DNA from: Kitasatospora kifunensis
Lineage (GTDB): Bacteria; Actinomycetota; Actinomycetes; Streptomycetales; Streptomycetaceae
Direction: 5' to 3'
Assembly (NCBI RefSeq): GCF_014203855.1
Contig: NZ_JACHJV010000001.1
Coordinates: 4,402,001 to 4,466,000 of the forward strand
DNA: 64,000 nucleotides
The stretch's first letter is position 1, and each line of letters opens with the position of its first letter. The notes under the pieces are model-generated. The model had not been told where the DNA came from. It saw only the letters and a list, made by a program, of their open reading frames with translations, and did no database searches. Positions 25,584 through 34,350 of the stretch are shown one piece after another. The position numbers were made by a program, and so were the translations under genes.

Positions 25584-26926
25584 ACACGCGCACCACGCCC
25601 ATCGGGAGCTCCCTGGAACGACCTGCCCCCTGGGGCACGCGGTCGGATCGGCCGCGACCCACCCTCGCGGCGCTGCGGCGGCGCTCCACCGCGGCCGCAG
25701 CAGGCGTGACGGCCCGCGTGACGACCGGTGCGACGGCGCCCGAGCGCGCGACGGCCCTGCTCGACGCCGTTCGGCTGCGTCTGGCCGAGGCGGGTGCGGT
25801 GCCGACGGCCACGGAGGTCGCCGCGGCACTGCGGTCCGAGCGACCGCCCCTGGGCGGTGACGACCTGCTCGACACCGTCAGTACGCTCCGCTCGGAGCTG
25901 GTCGGAGCAGGCCCGCTCGATACCCTGCTGACCGCTCCTGACGTGACAGATGTGCTGGTCAACGGCCCGGACGAGATCTGGGTGGACCGCGGTGGCGGTC
26001 TGCGTCGGGAGAGGTCCGTCGGCTTTCCGGACGCCGAGGCGGTGCGCCACCTCGCACACCGGCTGGCCACGGCGGCCGGGCGCCGTCTCGACGACGCTCG
26101 ACCCTGGGTCGACGCCCGGCTCCCGGACGGGACCAGGCTGCACGCCGTGCTCCCGCCGATCACCAGCGACTGCACGCACATCTCGTTGCGGATCAGTCGC
26201 CCGAAGCCCTTCACCCTGGAGGAGTTGGTGTTGGCGGGGGCGCTGCCCCCGGCCGGTGCCGAGCTGCTCGGCGGCATCGTCCGAGCCCGGCTCTCGCTGA
26301 TGATCAGCGGCGCTGCGGGCACCGGAAAGACGACCCTGCTGGCGGCGATGCTGGGCCTGGTCGGTCAGCGCGAGCGGATCGTCATCGCCGAGGACTCCGC
26401 GGAGTTGCGGCCGGCCCATCCGCACGTGGTTCGACTGCAAGGGCGGCCGCCGAACCAGGAGGGGCTCGGCGAACTGACCTTGCGCGACCTGGTGCGGCAG
26501 GCGTTGCGGATGCGTCCCGATCGGCTGGTGGTCGGGGAGGTGCGCGGCGTTGAAGTGACCGAGCTGCTGGCCGCCCTCAACACCGGCCACGAGGGCGGGT
26601 GCAGCACGGTGCACGCCAACACGGCAGCCGATGTGCCGGTCCGGCTCGAAGCTTTGGGTTCGATGGCGGGGCTGGACCGGGTCGCCCTGCACAGCCAGCT
26701 CCGCGCCGCGTTGGACGTGGTGATCCACCTCGTCCGCGATCGGCGGACCGGCCAGCGCCGGGTGGCCGAACTGCACACGCTCGTCGCCGATGCCACCGGC
26801 CTCGCCGGCACCGTTCCCGCCGTGGCCTTTGGTCCGGACGGATCGGTCACCGAGGGGCCGGGGTGGGAGCGACTGGCCCGGCGCTGTGCTGCGCGCGGTG
26901 TCGTCCTGGAGCGGGGGCGGCCATGA
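25580..26926 (+). CDS. TadA/CpaF-type secretion ATPase
   Basis: This 448-aa hexameric ATPase powers assembly of Flp/Tad-type pili. It has Walker A GAAGTGKTTLL, the Asp box IVIAEDSAEL, the Walker B region PDRLVVGEVRG and the His box HEGGCSTVHANTA. The first ~60 residues are a variable basic region with several Thr/Ala repeats. The start ATG has AAGGAGG upstream and overlaps the Ssd stop. The stop overlaps the TadB start (ATGA), so the genes are translationally coupled. Confidence 0.95.
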   Translation: MNTRTTPIGSSLERPAPWGTRSDRPRPTLAALRRRSTAAAAGVTARVTTGATAPERATALLDAVRLRLAEAGAVPTATEVAAALRSERPPLGGDDLLDTVSTLRSELVGAGPLDTLLTAPDVTDVLVNGPDEIWVDRGGGLRRERSVGFPDAEAVRHLAHRLATAAGRRLDDARPWVDARLPDGTRLHAVLPPITSDCTHISLRISRPKPFTLEELVLAGALPPAGAELLGGIVRARLSLMISGAAGTGKTTLLAAMLGLVGQRERIVIAEDSAELRPAHPHVVRLQGRPPNQEGLGELTLRDLVRQALRMRPDRLVVGEVRGVEVTELLAALNTGHEGGCSTVHANTAADVPVRLEALGSMAGLDRVALHSQLRAALDVVIHLVRDRRTGQRRVAELHTLVADATGLAGTVPAVAFGPDGSVTEGPGWERLARRCAARGVVLERGRP

Positions 26927-27987
26927 CTGGACGTCAGATCGAAGTCGCGCTGGCGGTGTTGCTCTGCCTGCTCGCGTTCCTCGCCTGGGCCTGGCTGAAT
27001 CGGCGGGCGCAGGTGAGGCGGCGCTCCGAGGCGGTACTGCCGCAACGGCCGAGTGGTGCACGGGTGCTGGTCGCTATCGGTGTGCGGCGCTTGCGCCGGC
27101 TGCTCGGCTGCGGATGGCCTCGGCCGCGTTGGCTGGTCCCCGAACTCGCACTGCTGCCCGGTGGGTTGATCGTTGCCTACGGCCTGCGTTCACCGGTTCC
27201 GGCGGTGGCCGCGGTACTGCTGGTCTTCCCCAGCTGCCGTTGGCGGGAGCGACGCCGGGCGATCCGGCAGGAGCGGCTGCGGGCCGCCGCCGTCATCGAA
27301 CTGTGCGCCGCACTGGCAGGTGAACTTCGCAGTGGCGCGACACCTGAGCAGGCGCTGGACACGGTGACCGCCCCGGGGCGGTCGGCGGGGAGCCTGCTCG
27401 GTCGGCTGGGCGACGAGGCGTTGGCGCGCCTGGTGGCCGCTCGCTACGGCGCGGACGTGCCGGCCGCGCTGCGCTGGCTGGCGACGTTGCCCGGTGGCGC
27501 CGGTGCGTGCGCGATCGCGGCCTGCTGGCAGGTGACCGCGGGCAGCGGGACTGGGCTCGCCGCGGCCCTTGACCAGGTGGCCGAGGCGCTGCGGGCCGAT
27601 CGCGCGCTGCACGAGGAGATCCAGAGCGAGCTGACCGGGCCGCGGACCACCGCCGCACTGCTCGCGGCCCTCCCGGCCTTCGGGCTCCTGCTGGGCGGTG
27701 CCCTCGGGGCTCAGCCACTGGCGGTCCTGCTGCACACCCCGTTGGGGTGGGGATGCCTGCTGGCGGGGCTGCTCCTGGAGATCGCCGGGTTGTTCTGGAC
27801 CGGGCGGATCGTGCGCGGGGCGCTGGCTGACGTGGGCATCAGGCCCGCAGCCGCGGCGCGACCGGCTGGACAGCGGGCGGAGCCCGACCGAGCGAGTGCT
27901 GCTGTGCGGCACCGCGGCTGTGTGCAGGGGTTGGGGCATCGGGGTCCGCATCGGGTCGGCAACGGCGCGTTGGGGGTGTCGTGGTGA
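26923..27987 (+). CDS. TadB-like type II secretion F membrane protein
   Basis: This 354-aa inner-membrane platform protein has an N-terminal transmembrane helix, a cytoplasmic T2SSF helical domain (ELCAALAGELRSGATPEQAL) and C-terminal hydrophobic helices (AALLAALPAFGLLLGGALGA). The conserved GELRSGATPEQAL corresponds to the F-domain motif. The C-terminal 60 residues are polar and unlike the family, perhaps a natural extension. ATG 26923 overlaps the tadA stop. Confidence 0.9.
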   Translation: MTGRQIEVALAVLLCLLAFLAWAWLNRRAQVRRRSEAVLPQRPSGARVLVAIGVRRLRRLLGCGWPRPRWLVPELALLPGGLIVAYGLRSPVPAVAAVLLVFPSCRWRERRRAIRQERLRAAAVIELCAALAGELRSGATPEQALDTVTAPGRSAGSLLGRLGDEALARLVAARYGADVPAALRWLATLPGGAGACAIAACWQVTAGSGTGLAAALDQVAEALRADRALHEEIQSELTGPRTTAALLAALPAFGLLLGGALGAQPLAVLLHTPLGWGCLLAGLLLEIAGLFWTGRIVRGALADVGIRPAAAARPAGQRAEPDRASAAVRHRGCVQGLGHRGPHRVGNGALGVSW

Positions 27988-28811
27988 GCGTGGAGCTGGG
28001 GCAGTACGGGGCGCTGCCGCCTTCGGTGCCCCTGCCGTTGGTGATCACCGTCATGGCTTTCACCCCGGTGGTTGTCCTGGTGACAGTCGTCGGCAGGCGG
28101 CTGCGGCGCCGGGCCCACCGGCGGCGGGCGGCTCGGTTGGGGATTGCCGGTGGTCGCGGGCGTGGCGGTGGGTGCGGACGGCTGGGCAGTCGGCGGTGGG
28201 TGAGGGCGGAGGCCGGGGCATCGCTGTTCGTGGGGGTGACGGTCGTGGCACTGGCGCCTGGTGTGCCAGGCGTGTTGGTGGGAGCGCTGGCGGCAGTGCT
28301 CCTGTGGCGGGGGCTGCCCGCGCTGCGCTCGGCCCTCGCTCGCCGCGCGTCGAGCGAGTCGGGCCTGCTGTTGGCCCAACTTCCGCTGACCGCCGATCTC
28401 CTGGCCGCTTTCCTGGGGTCGTCCGCCTCTCCGGCGCAAGCCGCGCAGGCCGTTGCCCGGACGATCGGCGACCCGATGCGGACACGGTTGGCCGCTGTGT
28501 CGGCCGAGTTGGCGCTGGGGGCGCCATCGGTGGCCTGCTGGGAGCGGCTGGGCGCGCAGTGCCCGGCCCTGGCTCCGCTGGCGCGGTGCCTGGTGCGTAC
28601 CTCCGTCAGCGGCGCGCCCCCTGCCGCCGCACTGGCCGGACTCGCCGTCTCCCAGCGGGCGGCGGCGGCTCGAGCCGCGCACGCCCGGGTGCGCCGCGCG
28701 GGCGTGCTGGCCACCGCGCCGCTGGGGCTCTGCTTCCTGCCGGCGTTCGTACTGATCGGCATCGTGCCGGTGCTGGTGGGTCTGGCGGCGTCGTTCGGCC
28801 AGCGTTTGTGA
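27981..28811 (+). CDS. TadC-like type II secretion F membrane protein
   Basis: This 276-aa second platform protein has a TM helix near its start, the T2SSF region (LPLTADLLAAFLGSSASPAQA and RLAAVSAELALGAP) and C-terminal helices (LGLCFLPAFVLIGIVPVLVG). Its start GTG 27981 overlaps the TadB stop. TadB and TadC would form the pilus assembly core. Confidence 0.9.
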   Translation: MVSVELGQYGALPPSVPLPLVITVMAFTPVVVLVTVVGRRLRRRAHRRRAARLGIAGGRGRGGGCGRLGSRRWVRAEAGASLFVGVTVVALAPGVPGVLVGALAAVLLWRGLPALRSALARRASSESGLLLAQLPLTADLLAAFLGSSASPAQAAQAVARTIGDPMRTRLAAVSAELALGAPSVACWERLGAQCPALAPLARCLVRTSVSGAPPAAALAGLAVSQRAAAARAAHARVRRAGVLATAPLGLCFLPAFVLIGIVPVLVGLAASFGQRL

Positions 28812-28897
28812 TCATCACGGATTTCGCTGGACAACTGGATTGACGAAATGTCAATTGCTCCTGATCGAAAAGCCATTCAAGGAAGGCAGCGAGAACG

Positions 28898-29392
28898 ATG
28901 AGTGGAATGAACGAAGTTCGAGGACTGCGCAGGACGAGCGCGCTGAACCGGGGCGCCGGTCGGCGCAGGCCGACGGTGACCTTCATCGCCTTCCCGCCGC
29001 ACGAGCAGGCGACTGATCGCCGACCGGAGAACGGTGGCCTGGCGGCCGTCAGCCGCCTGCCCGTGAGACCGGCGACCGAGTCGACAGTCGACGCCACGAG
29101 CGCGGCTGGGGCCGATGGGCGGCCGAGATCGGTCGGGCGGCCCCCGTCGCCCGCGCACCGGCGGCCGCGACGGCGAGTGCGCGAGGTCCTTCGGTATGCG
29201 TGGCGCCGACTCGCCGGCCGGGCCCGCCGGAGTTTCGGTGGCGCCGCGGACCAAGGGATGTCGACCGCCGAGTACGCGATCGGCACGGTGGCCGCGTGTG
29301 GGTTCGCGGCTCTGCTGTACAAGGTCGTGACGAGCGGGTCGGTGACCGCCGCCCTGAGCGAGCTGGTGGATCGGGCTCTCCATGCCGTCTGA
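28898..29392 (+). CDS. DUF4244/Flp-like pilin with unusually long leader
   Basis: This 164-aa protein has the pilin region only at its C-terminus: a prepilin-type motif GMSTAEYA is followed by a hydrophobic helix (IGTVAACGFAALLYKVV). Processing would be expected before MSTAEYA (about residue 120). The first ~118 residues are polar and basic with Pro/Arg, much longer than a normal Flp leader. AAGGAAGG lies upstream of the ATG. It overlaps TadE by 11 bases at its 3' end. Confidence 0.82.
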   Translation: MSGMNEVRGLRRTSALNRGAGRRRPTVTFIAFPPHEQATDRRPENGGLAAVSRLPVRPATESTVDATSAAGADGRPRSVGRPPSPAHRRPRRRVREVLRYAWRRLAGRARRSFGGAADQGMSTAEYAIGTVAACGFAALLYKVVTSGSVTAALSELVDRALHAV

Positions 29393-29870
29393 CCGGCACG
29401 GGCCGCCGGAGCCGTCCGACGGGTACGGGCCGCCGGACGGCAGTCGGCGGCCCGTCGACCAGGGCGGCCGTGCTCGCCGTCGACTCGCCCCGGTCGAGGG
29501 CACCGACGGGGCTGGACAGGACGCGGGGTACGTCACGGCGGAGACGGCGGTGGTCGTGCCCTCGCTGGTGCTGCTGATCGCGATGCTCATCTGGGGCGTG
29601 TTGGCCGGGGTCGCGCAGCTCCGCTGCATCGACGCCGCCCGGGTGGCGGCCCGGACGGCGGCACGCGGTGACCCCGATGCCGTCGCCAAGGCGAGCGCCG
29701 TCGCCCCGCCCGGGGCGACCATCCAGGTCGCCGGGGGCAGCGACACGGTCTCGGTTCTGGTGGAGGCGAAGTGTCTTGGCACCGGACAACTGGCGTCCGC
29801 GCTCTCGGTGACCGTCTCGGCCACGGCCGTGGCCGCCCGGGAGGACCGGATCGGAAGGGAGCTGGGGTGA
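29382..29870 (+). CDS. TadE-like pseudopilin
   Basis: This is a 162-aa pseudopilin of the Tad system. A ~48-residue disordered N-terminus precedes GYVTAETAVVVPSLVLLIAML, the TadE-type hydrophobic segment with a Glu at position 5 of the mature helix. The rest (RCIDAARVAARTAARGD) is the extracytoplasmic domain. It starts inside the pilin gene's 3' end and its TGA overlaps the next start (GTGATG). Confidence 0.88.
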   Translation: MPSDRHGPPEPSDGYGPPDGSRRPVDQGGRARRRLAPVEGTDGAGQDAGYVTAETAVVVPSLVLLIAMLIWGVLAGVAQLRCIDAARVAARTAARGDPDAVAKASAVAPPGATIQVAGGSDTVSVLVEAKCLGTGQLASALSVTVSATAVAAREDRIGRELG

Positions 29871-32101
29871 TGTTGTCGCTCGGCGGGCCGAATTCGGCTG
29901 AGTCCGTCGGCCACCGGGGGCGTCGTGCACGCCTGCCGTGGCTGTCGCTCTCGGTGCCGGTGGATCGGGGTCGAGAGCGCGAGCGAGGCTGCGATCGGGG
30001 CCCCGGCCGGCACTCGGATCGAGGTTCGGCGACGATCTGGATGGTTGGGCTGCTGTTCCTCGGTTGCGCGGTCTTCGGGCTCGCGCTGGCGCTCGGGTCG
30101 GTGCTCGTAGCCAGGCATCGCGCCGAGTCCGCGGCCGACTTGGCGGCGCTGGCGGCCGCGGACCACCTGCTGTTGGACGCGGACGGCGGGTGCGCCCGTG
30201 CTGCGTCGCTGGCTGCGGCGCACCGGGCCTCACTGGTCTCCTGCGTGGTCGACCTCGGGACGGACAGCGTCGAGGTGGGGGTGCAGGTTCCGGTGCGGGG
30301 CGTGCGGGTACCGGTCGGCCCGGCGACCGCGCGGGCGCGGGCCGGACCGGTCTGGGCTCTGGGCGGGGCGGACGACGCGGAGGTGGCCCCTGACGCGCTG
30401 GCCATGACTGCTCAGCGGCCCACCGCGCAGTCCACCGCCGCAGTCCACCGTGCGGCCCACCGTGCGGCCCAGCGCTCAGCTCAGCGGGCCTCCGCGGTCG
30501 CCCCCGCCACCGGGCGTGCCGTCACCGGGCGCGCCGCTCAGCAGGGCGGTCAGCAGGCGCACGGCGCCGGCCTTGTCCAGCGGGTCGTTGCCGTTCCCGC
30601 ACTTGGGCGACTGGACGCAGGACGGGCAGCCGCGTTCGCATTCGCAGGCGGCGATGGCGTCCCGGGTCGCGGTGAGCCACTGCACCGCTCGCCGGAAGCC
30701 GTGTTCGGCGAAGCCGGCACCGCCGGGGTGGCCGTCGTAGACGAAGACGGTCGGCAGCTGGGTGTCCGGGTGCAGCGGTACCGAGACCCCGCCGATGTCC
30801 CACCGGTCGCAGGTGGCGAAGAGCGGCAGCAGACCGATCGAGGCGTGTTCGGCCGCGTGGGCGGCACCGGGCAGTTGGTCGTACGGGATCAGCGCGTCCA
30901 GCAACTGCTGCTCGGTGACGGTCCACCAGACCGCCCTGGTCCGCAGCGTCCTGGGCGGGAGGTCGAGCTTGGTCTCACCGAGGATCTCGCCGGTGGAGAT
31001 TCGCTTGCGCAGGAAGCCGACCACCTGGTTGACGACCTCGACGGAACCGAAGTTGAGACTGCCCTCCCCCCAGGCCACGGTTCGGTCGGTGGCGAGGATC
31101 GAGATGGCCGTGGTGTCGCGGGCCGCCGTGGTGTACGAGGGGTTGGCGAGTTCGACCAGGGCCGCCGAGGCCTCCAGGTCGAGATCCCGGACCAGGTAGG
31201 TCCGCCCTTGGTGCAGGTGCACGGCGCCGGTGTGCACCGTGGTGTGTGCGGCGGCCGCGTCGACGGTGCCGAGCAGCCGCCCGGTGGACGCCTCGACGAT
31301 CTGGACCGGGTTGCCGCCGCTGCCGCGCAGGTCGACGGCGTCGACCGCCCGTTCACGGCGGGTCCAGTACCAGGAGCCGTCGGACCGGCGGCGCAGCAGT
31401 CCCCGCTGCTCCAGGACCGGCAGCAGCTGGGCGGTCGAGGGGCCGAACAGCTCCAGGTCATCCGGCCCGAGCGGGAGTTCGGCAGCGGCGGCGCACAGGT
31501 GCGGAGCCAGTACGTGCGGGTTGTCGGGATCGAGCACGGTGGCCTCCACCGGGCGGGCGAAGAGTGCCTCGGGGTGGTGCACCAGGTAGGTGTCCAGCGG
31601 GTCGTCGCGGGCGATCAGCACCGCCAACGCCCCCTGGGCCTCCCGTCCCGCCCGTCCGGCCTGCTGCCACAGGGAGGCGCGCGTGCCCGGGTAGCCCGCC
31701 ATCAGCACGGCGTCCAGGCCGGAGACGTCGACGCCCAGCTCCAGGGCGGAGGTGGAGGCCAGGCCGAGCAGCCGGCCCGAGTGCAGATCGCGCTCCAGCG
31801 CTCGGCGTTCCTCCGGCAGGTAGCCGCCGCGGTAGGCGGCGATCCGGTTGGCGAGCGTCGCGTCGAGGTTGTCCTGGGCCTGCAGGGCGACGAGTTCGGC
31901 GGCTCGCCGCGAGCGCACGAACGCCACGGTTCGGGTGCCGGCGGTCACCAGGTCGGTGAGCAGGTAGGCGGCCTCGGTGGTGGCGGTCCGCCGGACCGGG
32001 GCGCCGTGCTCACCGACGTGTTCGGTGAGCGGCGGCTCCCAGAGGGCGAAGACCATTGGGCCGCGGGGCGAGGCGTCCTCGGTCACCGCGATCGCGGGTA
32101 G
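29870..32101 (+). CDS. TadE-like protein (helicase-neighbourhood family) with anomalous run-on frame
   Basis: The real gene starts at ATG 29870 (or GTG 29867), with GGGAG upstream. The conserved part is about residues 1-165: RGSATIWMVGLLFLGCAVFG, the TadE-like helix, then RAESAADLAALAAADHLLL and ending in ARARAGPV, where family members normally finish. In this window no in-frame stop occurs for another 1.7 kb, until 32099-32101, because the frame runs antisense through the helicase gene. The last ~580 residues read as a shadow of the helicase and are unlikely to be a real domain. I give the literal open frame. Confidence 0.5.
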   Translation: MLSLGGPNSAESVGHRGRRARLPWLSLSVPVDRGRERERGCDRGPGRHSDRGSATIWMVGLLFLGCAVFGLALALGSVLVARHRAESAADLAALAAADHLLLDADGGCARAASLAAAHRASLVSCVVDLGTDSVEVGVQVPVRGVRVPVGPATARARAGPVWALGGADDAEVAPDALAMTAQRPTAQSTAAVHRAAHRAAQRSAQRASAVAPATGRAVTGRAAQQGGQQAHGAGLVQRVVAVPALGRLDAGRAAAFAFAGGDGVPGRGEPLHRSPEAVFGEAGTAGVAVVDEDGRQLGVRVQRYRDPADVPPVAGGEERQQTDRGVFGRVGGTGQLVVRDQRVQQLLLGDGPPDRPGPQRPGREVELGLTEDLAGGDSLAQEADHLVDDLDGTEVETALPPGHGSVGGEDRDGRGVAGRRGVRGVGEFDQGRRGLQVEIPDQVGPPLVQVHGAGVHRGVCGGRVDGAEQPPGGRLDDLDRVAAAAAQVDGVDRPFTAGPVPGAVGPAAQQSPLLQDRQQLGGRGAEQLQVIRPEREFGSGGAQVRSQYVRVVGIEHGGLHRAGEECLGVVHQVGVQRVVAGDQHRQRPLGLPSRPSGLLPQGGARARVARHQHGVQAGDVDAQLQGGGGGQAEQPARVQIALQRSAFLRQVAAAVGGDPVGERRVEVVLGLQGDEFGGSPRAHERHGSGAGGHQVGEQVGGLGGGGPPDRGAVLTDVFGERRLPEGEDHWAAGRGVLGHRDRG

Positions 32102-32839
32102 CCCGGTGAGCCGCTCGGCCGTCGCGGCCGGGTCGGCGGTGGTCGCCGAGGCGAGCAGGAAGGCGGGATCGGAGCCGTAGCGGCGGCACAAGCGGCGCAG
32201 TCGGCGCAGCACCTGGGCGACGTGGGAGCCGAACACGCCGCGGTAGCTGTGGCACTCGTCCACCACCACGTAGCGCAGTGCTTTCAGGAAGGAGGACCAA
32301 CGAGCGTGCGCCGGCAGGATGCTCCGGTGCAGCATGTCGGGGTTGGTGAGCACGTAGCTCGCGTACTGGCGGACCCACTCGCGTTCCTGCGGCGGGGTGT
32401 CACCGTCGTAGAGCGCGGCGCGCACCCGGTCGGGGGCCAGTTCGGTGGCCCGGCGGCGCTGGTCGGCGGCCAGGGCCTTGGTCGGCGCGAGGTAGAGCGC
32501 GGTCGCACCACGGCCGTTCGGTGCCTCGGTGCCGTCCAGCAGGTCGCTCAGCACCGGCGCGAGATAGCCGAGCGACTTGCCCGAGGCGGTCCCTGTGGCG
32601 ATCACCACAGTTTGGCCCTCTTTGGCCAGGTTCATGGCCTCGGCCTGATGGGCCCAGGGCTGGGACACGCCGAGTTCCGACGCGGCGGCTCGAATCTCGG
32701 GGCGGATCGAGTCCGGCCAAGGGGCATGGCGCGCCTGGCGCGCGGGGAGATGCTCCGTATGGGTGAGCCGGTCCGAGCGGCCCCGACTGGCGACCAGGGT
32801 GTCGAGCAGGGCCTCGGGCAGGCGATGGCTGGGCGGCAT
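30476..32839 (-). CDS. DECH-box helicase (MrfA/Hrq1-like)
   Basis: This is a 787-aa ATP-dependent DNA helicase of the type conserved beside the actinobacterial Tad locus. Motifs in order are ATGTASGKS (Walker A), VVDECHSYRG (DECH, motif II), ASATTADP (motif III) and QAGRAGREAQG (motif VI). The C-terminus has the cysteine cluster CECERGCPSCVQSPKC that matches the zinc-binding domain of MrfA, a B. subtilis mitomycin-repair helicase. I start at ATG 32839; the frame extends to 32881 without a better ribosome-binding site. It converges on the Tad operon. The functional link to pili is unexplained but conserved. Confidence 0.92.
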   Translation of the reverse strand: MPPSHRLPEALLDTLVASRGRSDRLTHTEHLPARQARHAPWPDSIRPEIRAAASELGVSQPWAHQAEAMNLAKEGQTVVIATGTASGKSLGYLAPVLSDLLDGTEAPNGRGATALYLAPTKALAADQRRRATELAPDRVRAALYDGDTPPQEREWVRQYASYVLTNPDMLHRSILPAHARWSSFLKALRYVVVDECHSYRGVFGSHVAQVLRRLRRLCRRYGSDPAFLLASATTADPAATAERLTGLPAIAVTEDASPRGPMVFALWEPPLTEHVGEHGAPVRRTATTEAAYLLTDLVTAGTRTVAFVRSRRAAELVALQAQDNLDATLANRIAAYRGGYLPEERRALERDLHSGRLLGLASTSALELGVDVSGLDAVLMAGYPGTRASLWQQAGRAGREAQGALAVLIARDDPLDTYLVHHPEALFARPVEATVLDPDNPHVLAPHLCAAAAELPLGPDDLELFGPSTAQLLPVLEQRGLLRRRSDGSWYWTRRERAVDAVDLRGSGGNPVQIVEASTGRLLGTVDAAAAHTTVHTGAVHLHQGRTYLVRDLDLEASAALVELANPSYTTAARDTTAISILATDRTVAWGEGSLNFGSVEVVNQVVGFLRKRISTGEILGETKLDLPPRTLRTRAVWWTVTEQQLLDALIPYDQLPGAAHAAEHASIGLLPLFATCDRWDIGGVSVPLHPDTQLPTVFVYDGHPGGAGFAEHGFRRAVQWLTATRDAIAACECERGCPSCVQSPKCGNGNDPLDKAGAVRLLTALLSGAPGDGTPGGGGDRGGPLS

Positions 32840-33110
32840 GGAGACCCAGTGTGTCACTGGAGTGACGGACAATCGCGGCAAGCCATCGTGCGGGCATGCT
32901 GCCAGGTGGTTGAATGATGCGGTGGCGGCCAGCTGGCCGGACCGGCGGCACCTGGGCCGGTTGCTCGGCCATGCGGTGAAGACCGATCAGGCGGCGCAGG
33001 CCGACTGGCACGGTGGAGATCGCTGGTCGAGAGCGGTAGCCGAACGGCCGACGCCGCCGACTCGCCGTAGAACGCAATGTGACGTAGCAAGGCAAGGTGC
33101 TGGAGGTTCC

Positions 33111-33452
33111 GTGGACCTGTCCCTGTCGACCCGTACAGTCGGCGACCGCACGGTCGTCGAGGTTGGCGGCGAGATCGATGTGTACACCGCTCCTAAGCTT
33201 CGCGAGCAGCTGGTCGAGCTCGTCAACGACGGCAGCTACCACCTGGTCGTCGACATGGAGGGTGTGGATTTCCTGGACTCGACCGGTCTGGGCGTGCTGG
33301 TGGGCGGCCTGAAGCGAGTCCGCGCACACGAGGGCTCGCTCCGTCTGGTCTGCACCCAGGAGCGCATCCTGAAGATCTTCCGGATCACCGGTCTGACGAA
33401 GGTCTTCCCGATCCACTCCTCGGTGGACGAGGCCGTTAACTCGACCGACTGA
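33111..33452 (+). CDS. bldG: Anti-sigma factor antagonist BldG
   Basis: This 113-aa STAS-domain protein of the SpoIIAA family is, in Streptomyces, essential for aerial mycelium and antibiotic production. It controls sigma factors by binding anti-sigma factors and is switched by phosphorylation at Ser in MEGVDFLDSTGLGVLVG. The sequence (DLSLSTRTVGDRTVVEVGG) matches BldG almost residue for residue. GTG 33111 is preceded by GGAGG at 4 bases. It lies 240 bases upstream of the anti-sigma gene, as in Streptomyces coelicolor. Confidence 0.97.
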   Translation: MDLSLSTRTVGDRTVVEVGGEIDVYTAPKLREQLVELVNDGSYHLVVDMEGVDFLDSTGLGVLVGGLKRVRAHEGSLRLVCTQERILKIFRITGLTKVFPIHSSVDEAVNSTD

Positions 33453-33692
33453 TCCGGCGGGCCCGGGGTCGTCGCTCGTCGGCGGCCCCGGTACCCAGCC
33501 GCATGATCTGTCGTGGCTTCACAGTGTTCTGATGGGGCCTCGAACTGATGGGGCCTCACGAGTTCCGCATGTCCGGCGCGGTGCGTCGGGCGGTGACCGG
33601 CGGGTCGTCAGGATGCGCGGACCATCTGTGTGGTGGTGCCGCATCAGGGCGCTGCCCCGGTATCGGTGCGGAGACGACCCCGAGAGGGAGAG

Positions 33693-34103
33693 ATGGCAAC
33701 CGTCGAACTGCGATTCAGCCCCCTTCCCGAACACGTGCGGACGGCACGGCTGGTGGCGGCTGCGGTGGCCAGACGCGCGGGCGTGGAGGAGTCCGTCCTG
33801 GACGAACTCCGGCTGGCCGTCGGTGAGGCCTGCTCTCGTGCGGTGGGTCTGCACCAGCGTGGCGGCCTCGGCGGTGCGGTCCGGGTCGCTCTGACCGACC
33901 AGGAGAAGCGTTTCGTCATCGAGGTCGGTGATGGTGCGGGCGCGTTGAGCGAGTTGGCCGCGCCGGCCGACGACGACTCGGGGGACGGCTCGGACGACAC
34001 CCTCGGGCTCGCGGTGATCACCGGTCTGGTCGAGGACGTCGAGGTCGGCCGAGACGAGGACGGCGGGCTGATCCGGATGGCCTGGCCGGTGCAGCCGGCG
34101 TAA
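33693..34103 (+). CDS. Anti-sigma factor partner of BldG (HATPase kinase)
   Basis: This 136-aa serine kinase/anti-sigma factor of the SpoIIAB/RsbW family starts MATVELRFSPLPEHV. The N box (LDELRLAVGEAC) and the G-box region (DTLGLAVITGLVEDVEV) are present; the insertion PADDDSGDGSDD lies between them. In S. coelicolor the orthologue beside bldG is known as ApgA and binds BldG. A weak GAGGGAG lies before ATG 33693. It is followed by tandem repeats and a strong terminator. Confidence 0.9.
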   Translation: MATVELRFSPLPEHVRTARLVAAAVARRAGVEESVLDELRLAVGEACSRAVGLHQRGGLGGAVRVALTDQEKRFVIEVGDGAGALSELAAPADDDSGDGSDDTLGLAVITGLVEDVEVGRDEDGGLIRMAWPVQPA

Positions 34104-34104
34104 G

Positions 34105-34201
34105 GCCCGTACGCGCGGCGCGAGAAGAAGCCCGTACGCGCGGCGCGAGAAGAAGCCCGTACGCGCGGCGCGAGAAGAAGCCCGTACGCGCGGCGCGAGA
34201 A
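34105..34201. repeat. 25-bp tandem repeat, 3.9 copies
   Basis: The unit starting GCCCGTACGCGCGGCGCGAG is repeated perfectly at 34105, 34130 and 34155, with a fourth copy (22 bases) at 34180-34201. It lies directly after the anti-sigma gene stop. The unit is not a multiple of three and is not coding. Confidence 0.95.
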
Positions 34202-34350
34202 CCGGCGCGTTCGGCAGCCGACTGGGCTCACCCGTTGCTCCGCCCGCCCGGCGTGCCGTCCGGCCGCGTGGCAGGCGCAGTTCCGTGTCGCACGGGGCGC
34301 CAGGAAGCTCACCGCACCCCCTGGTGTTTCCCGAGCGTGAAGTGACACGA

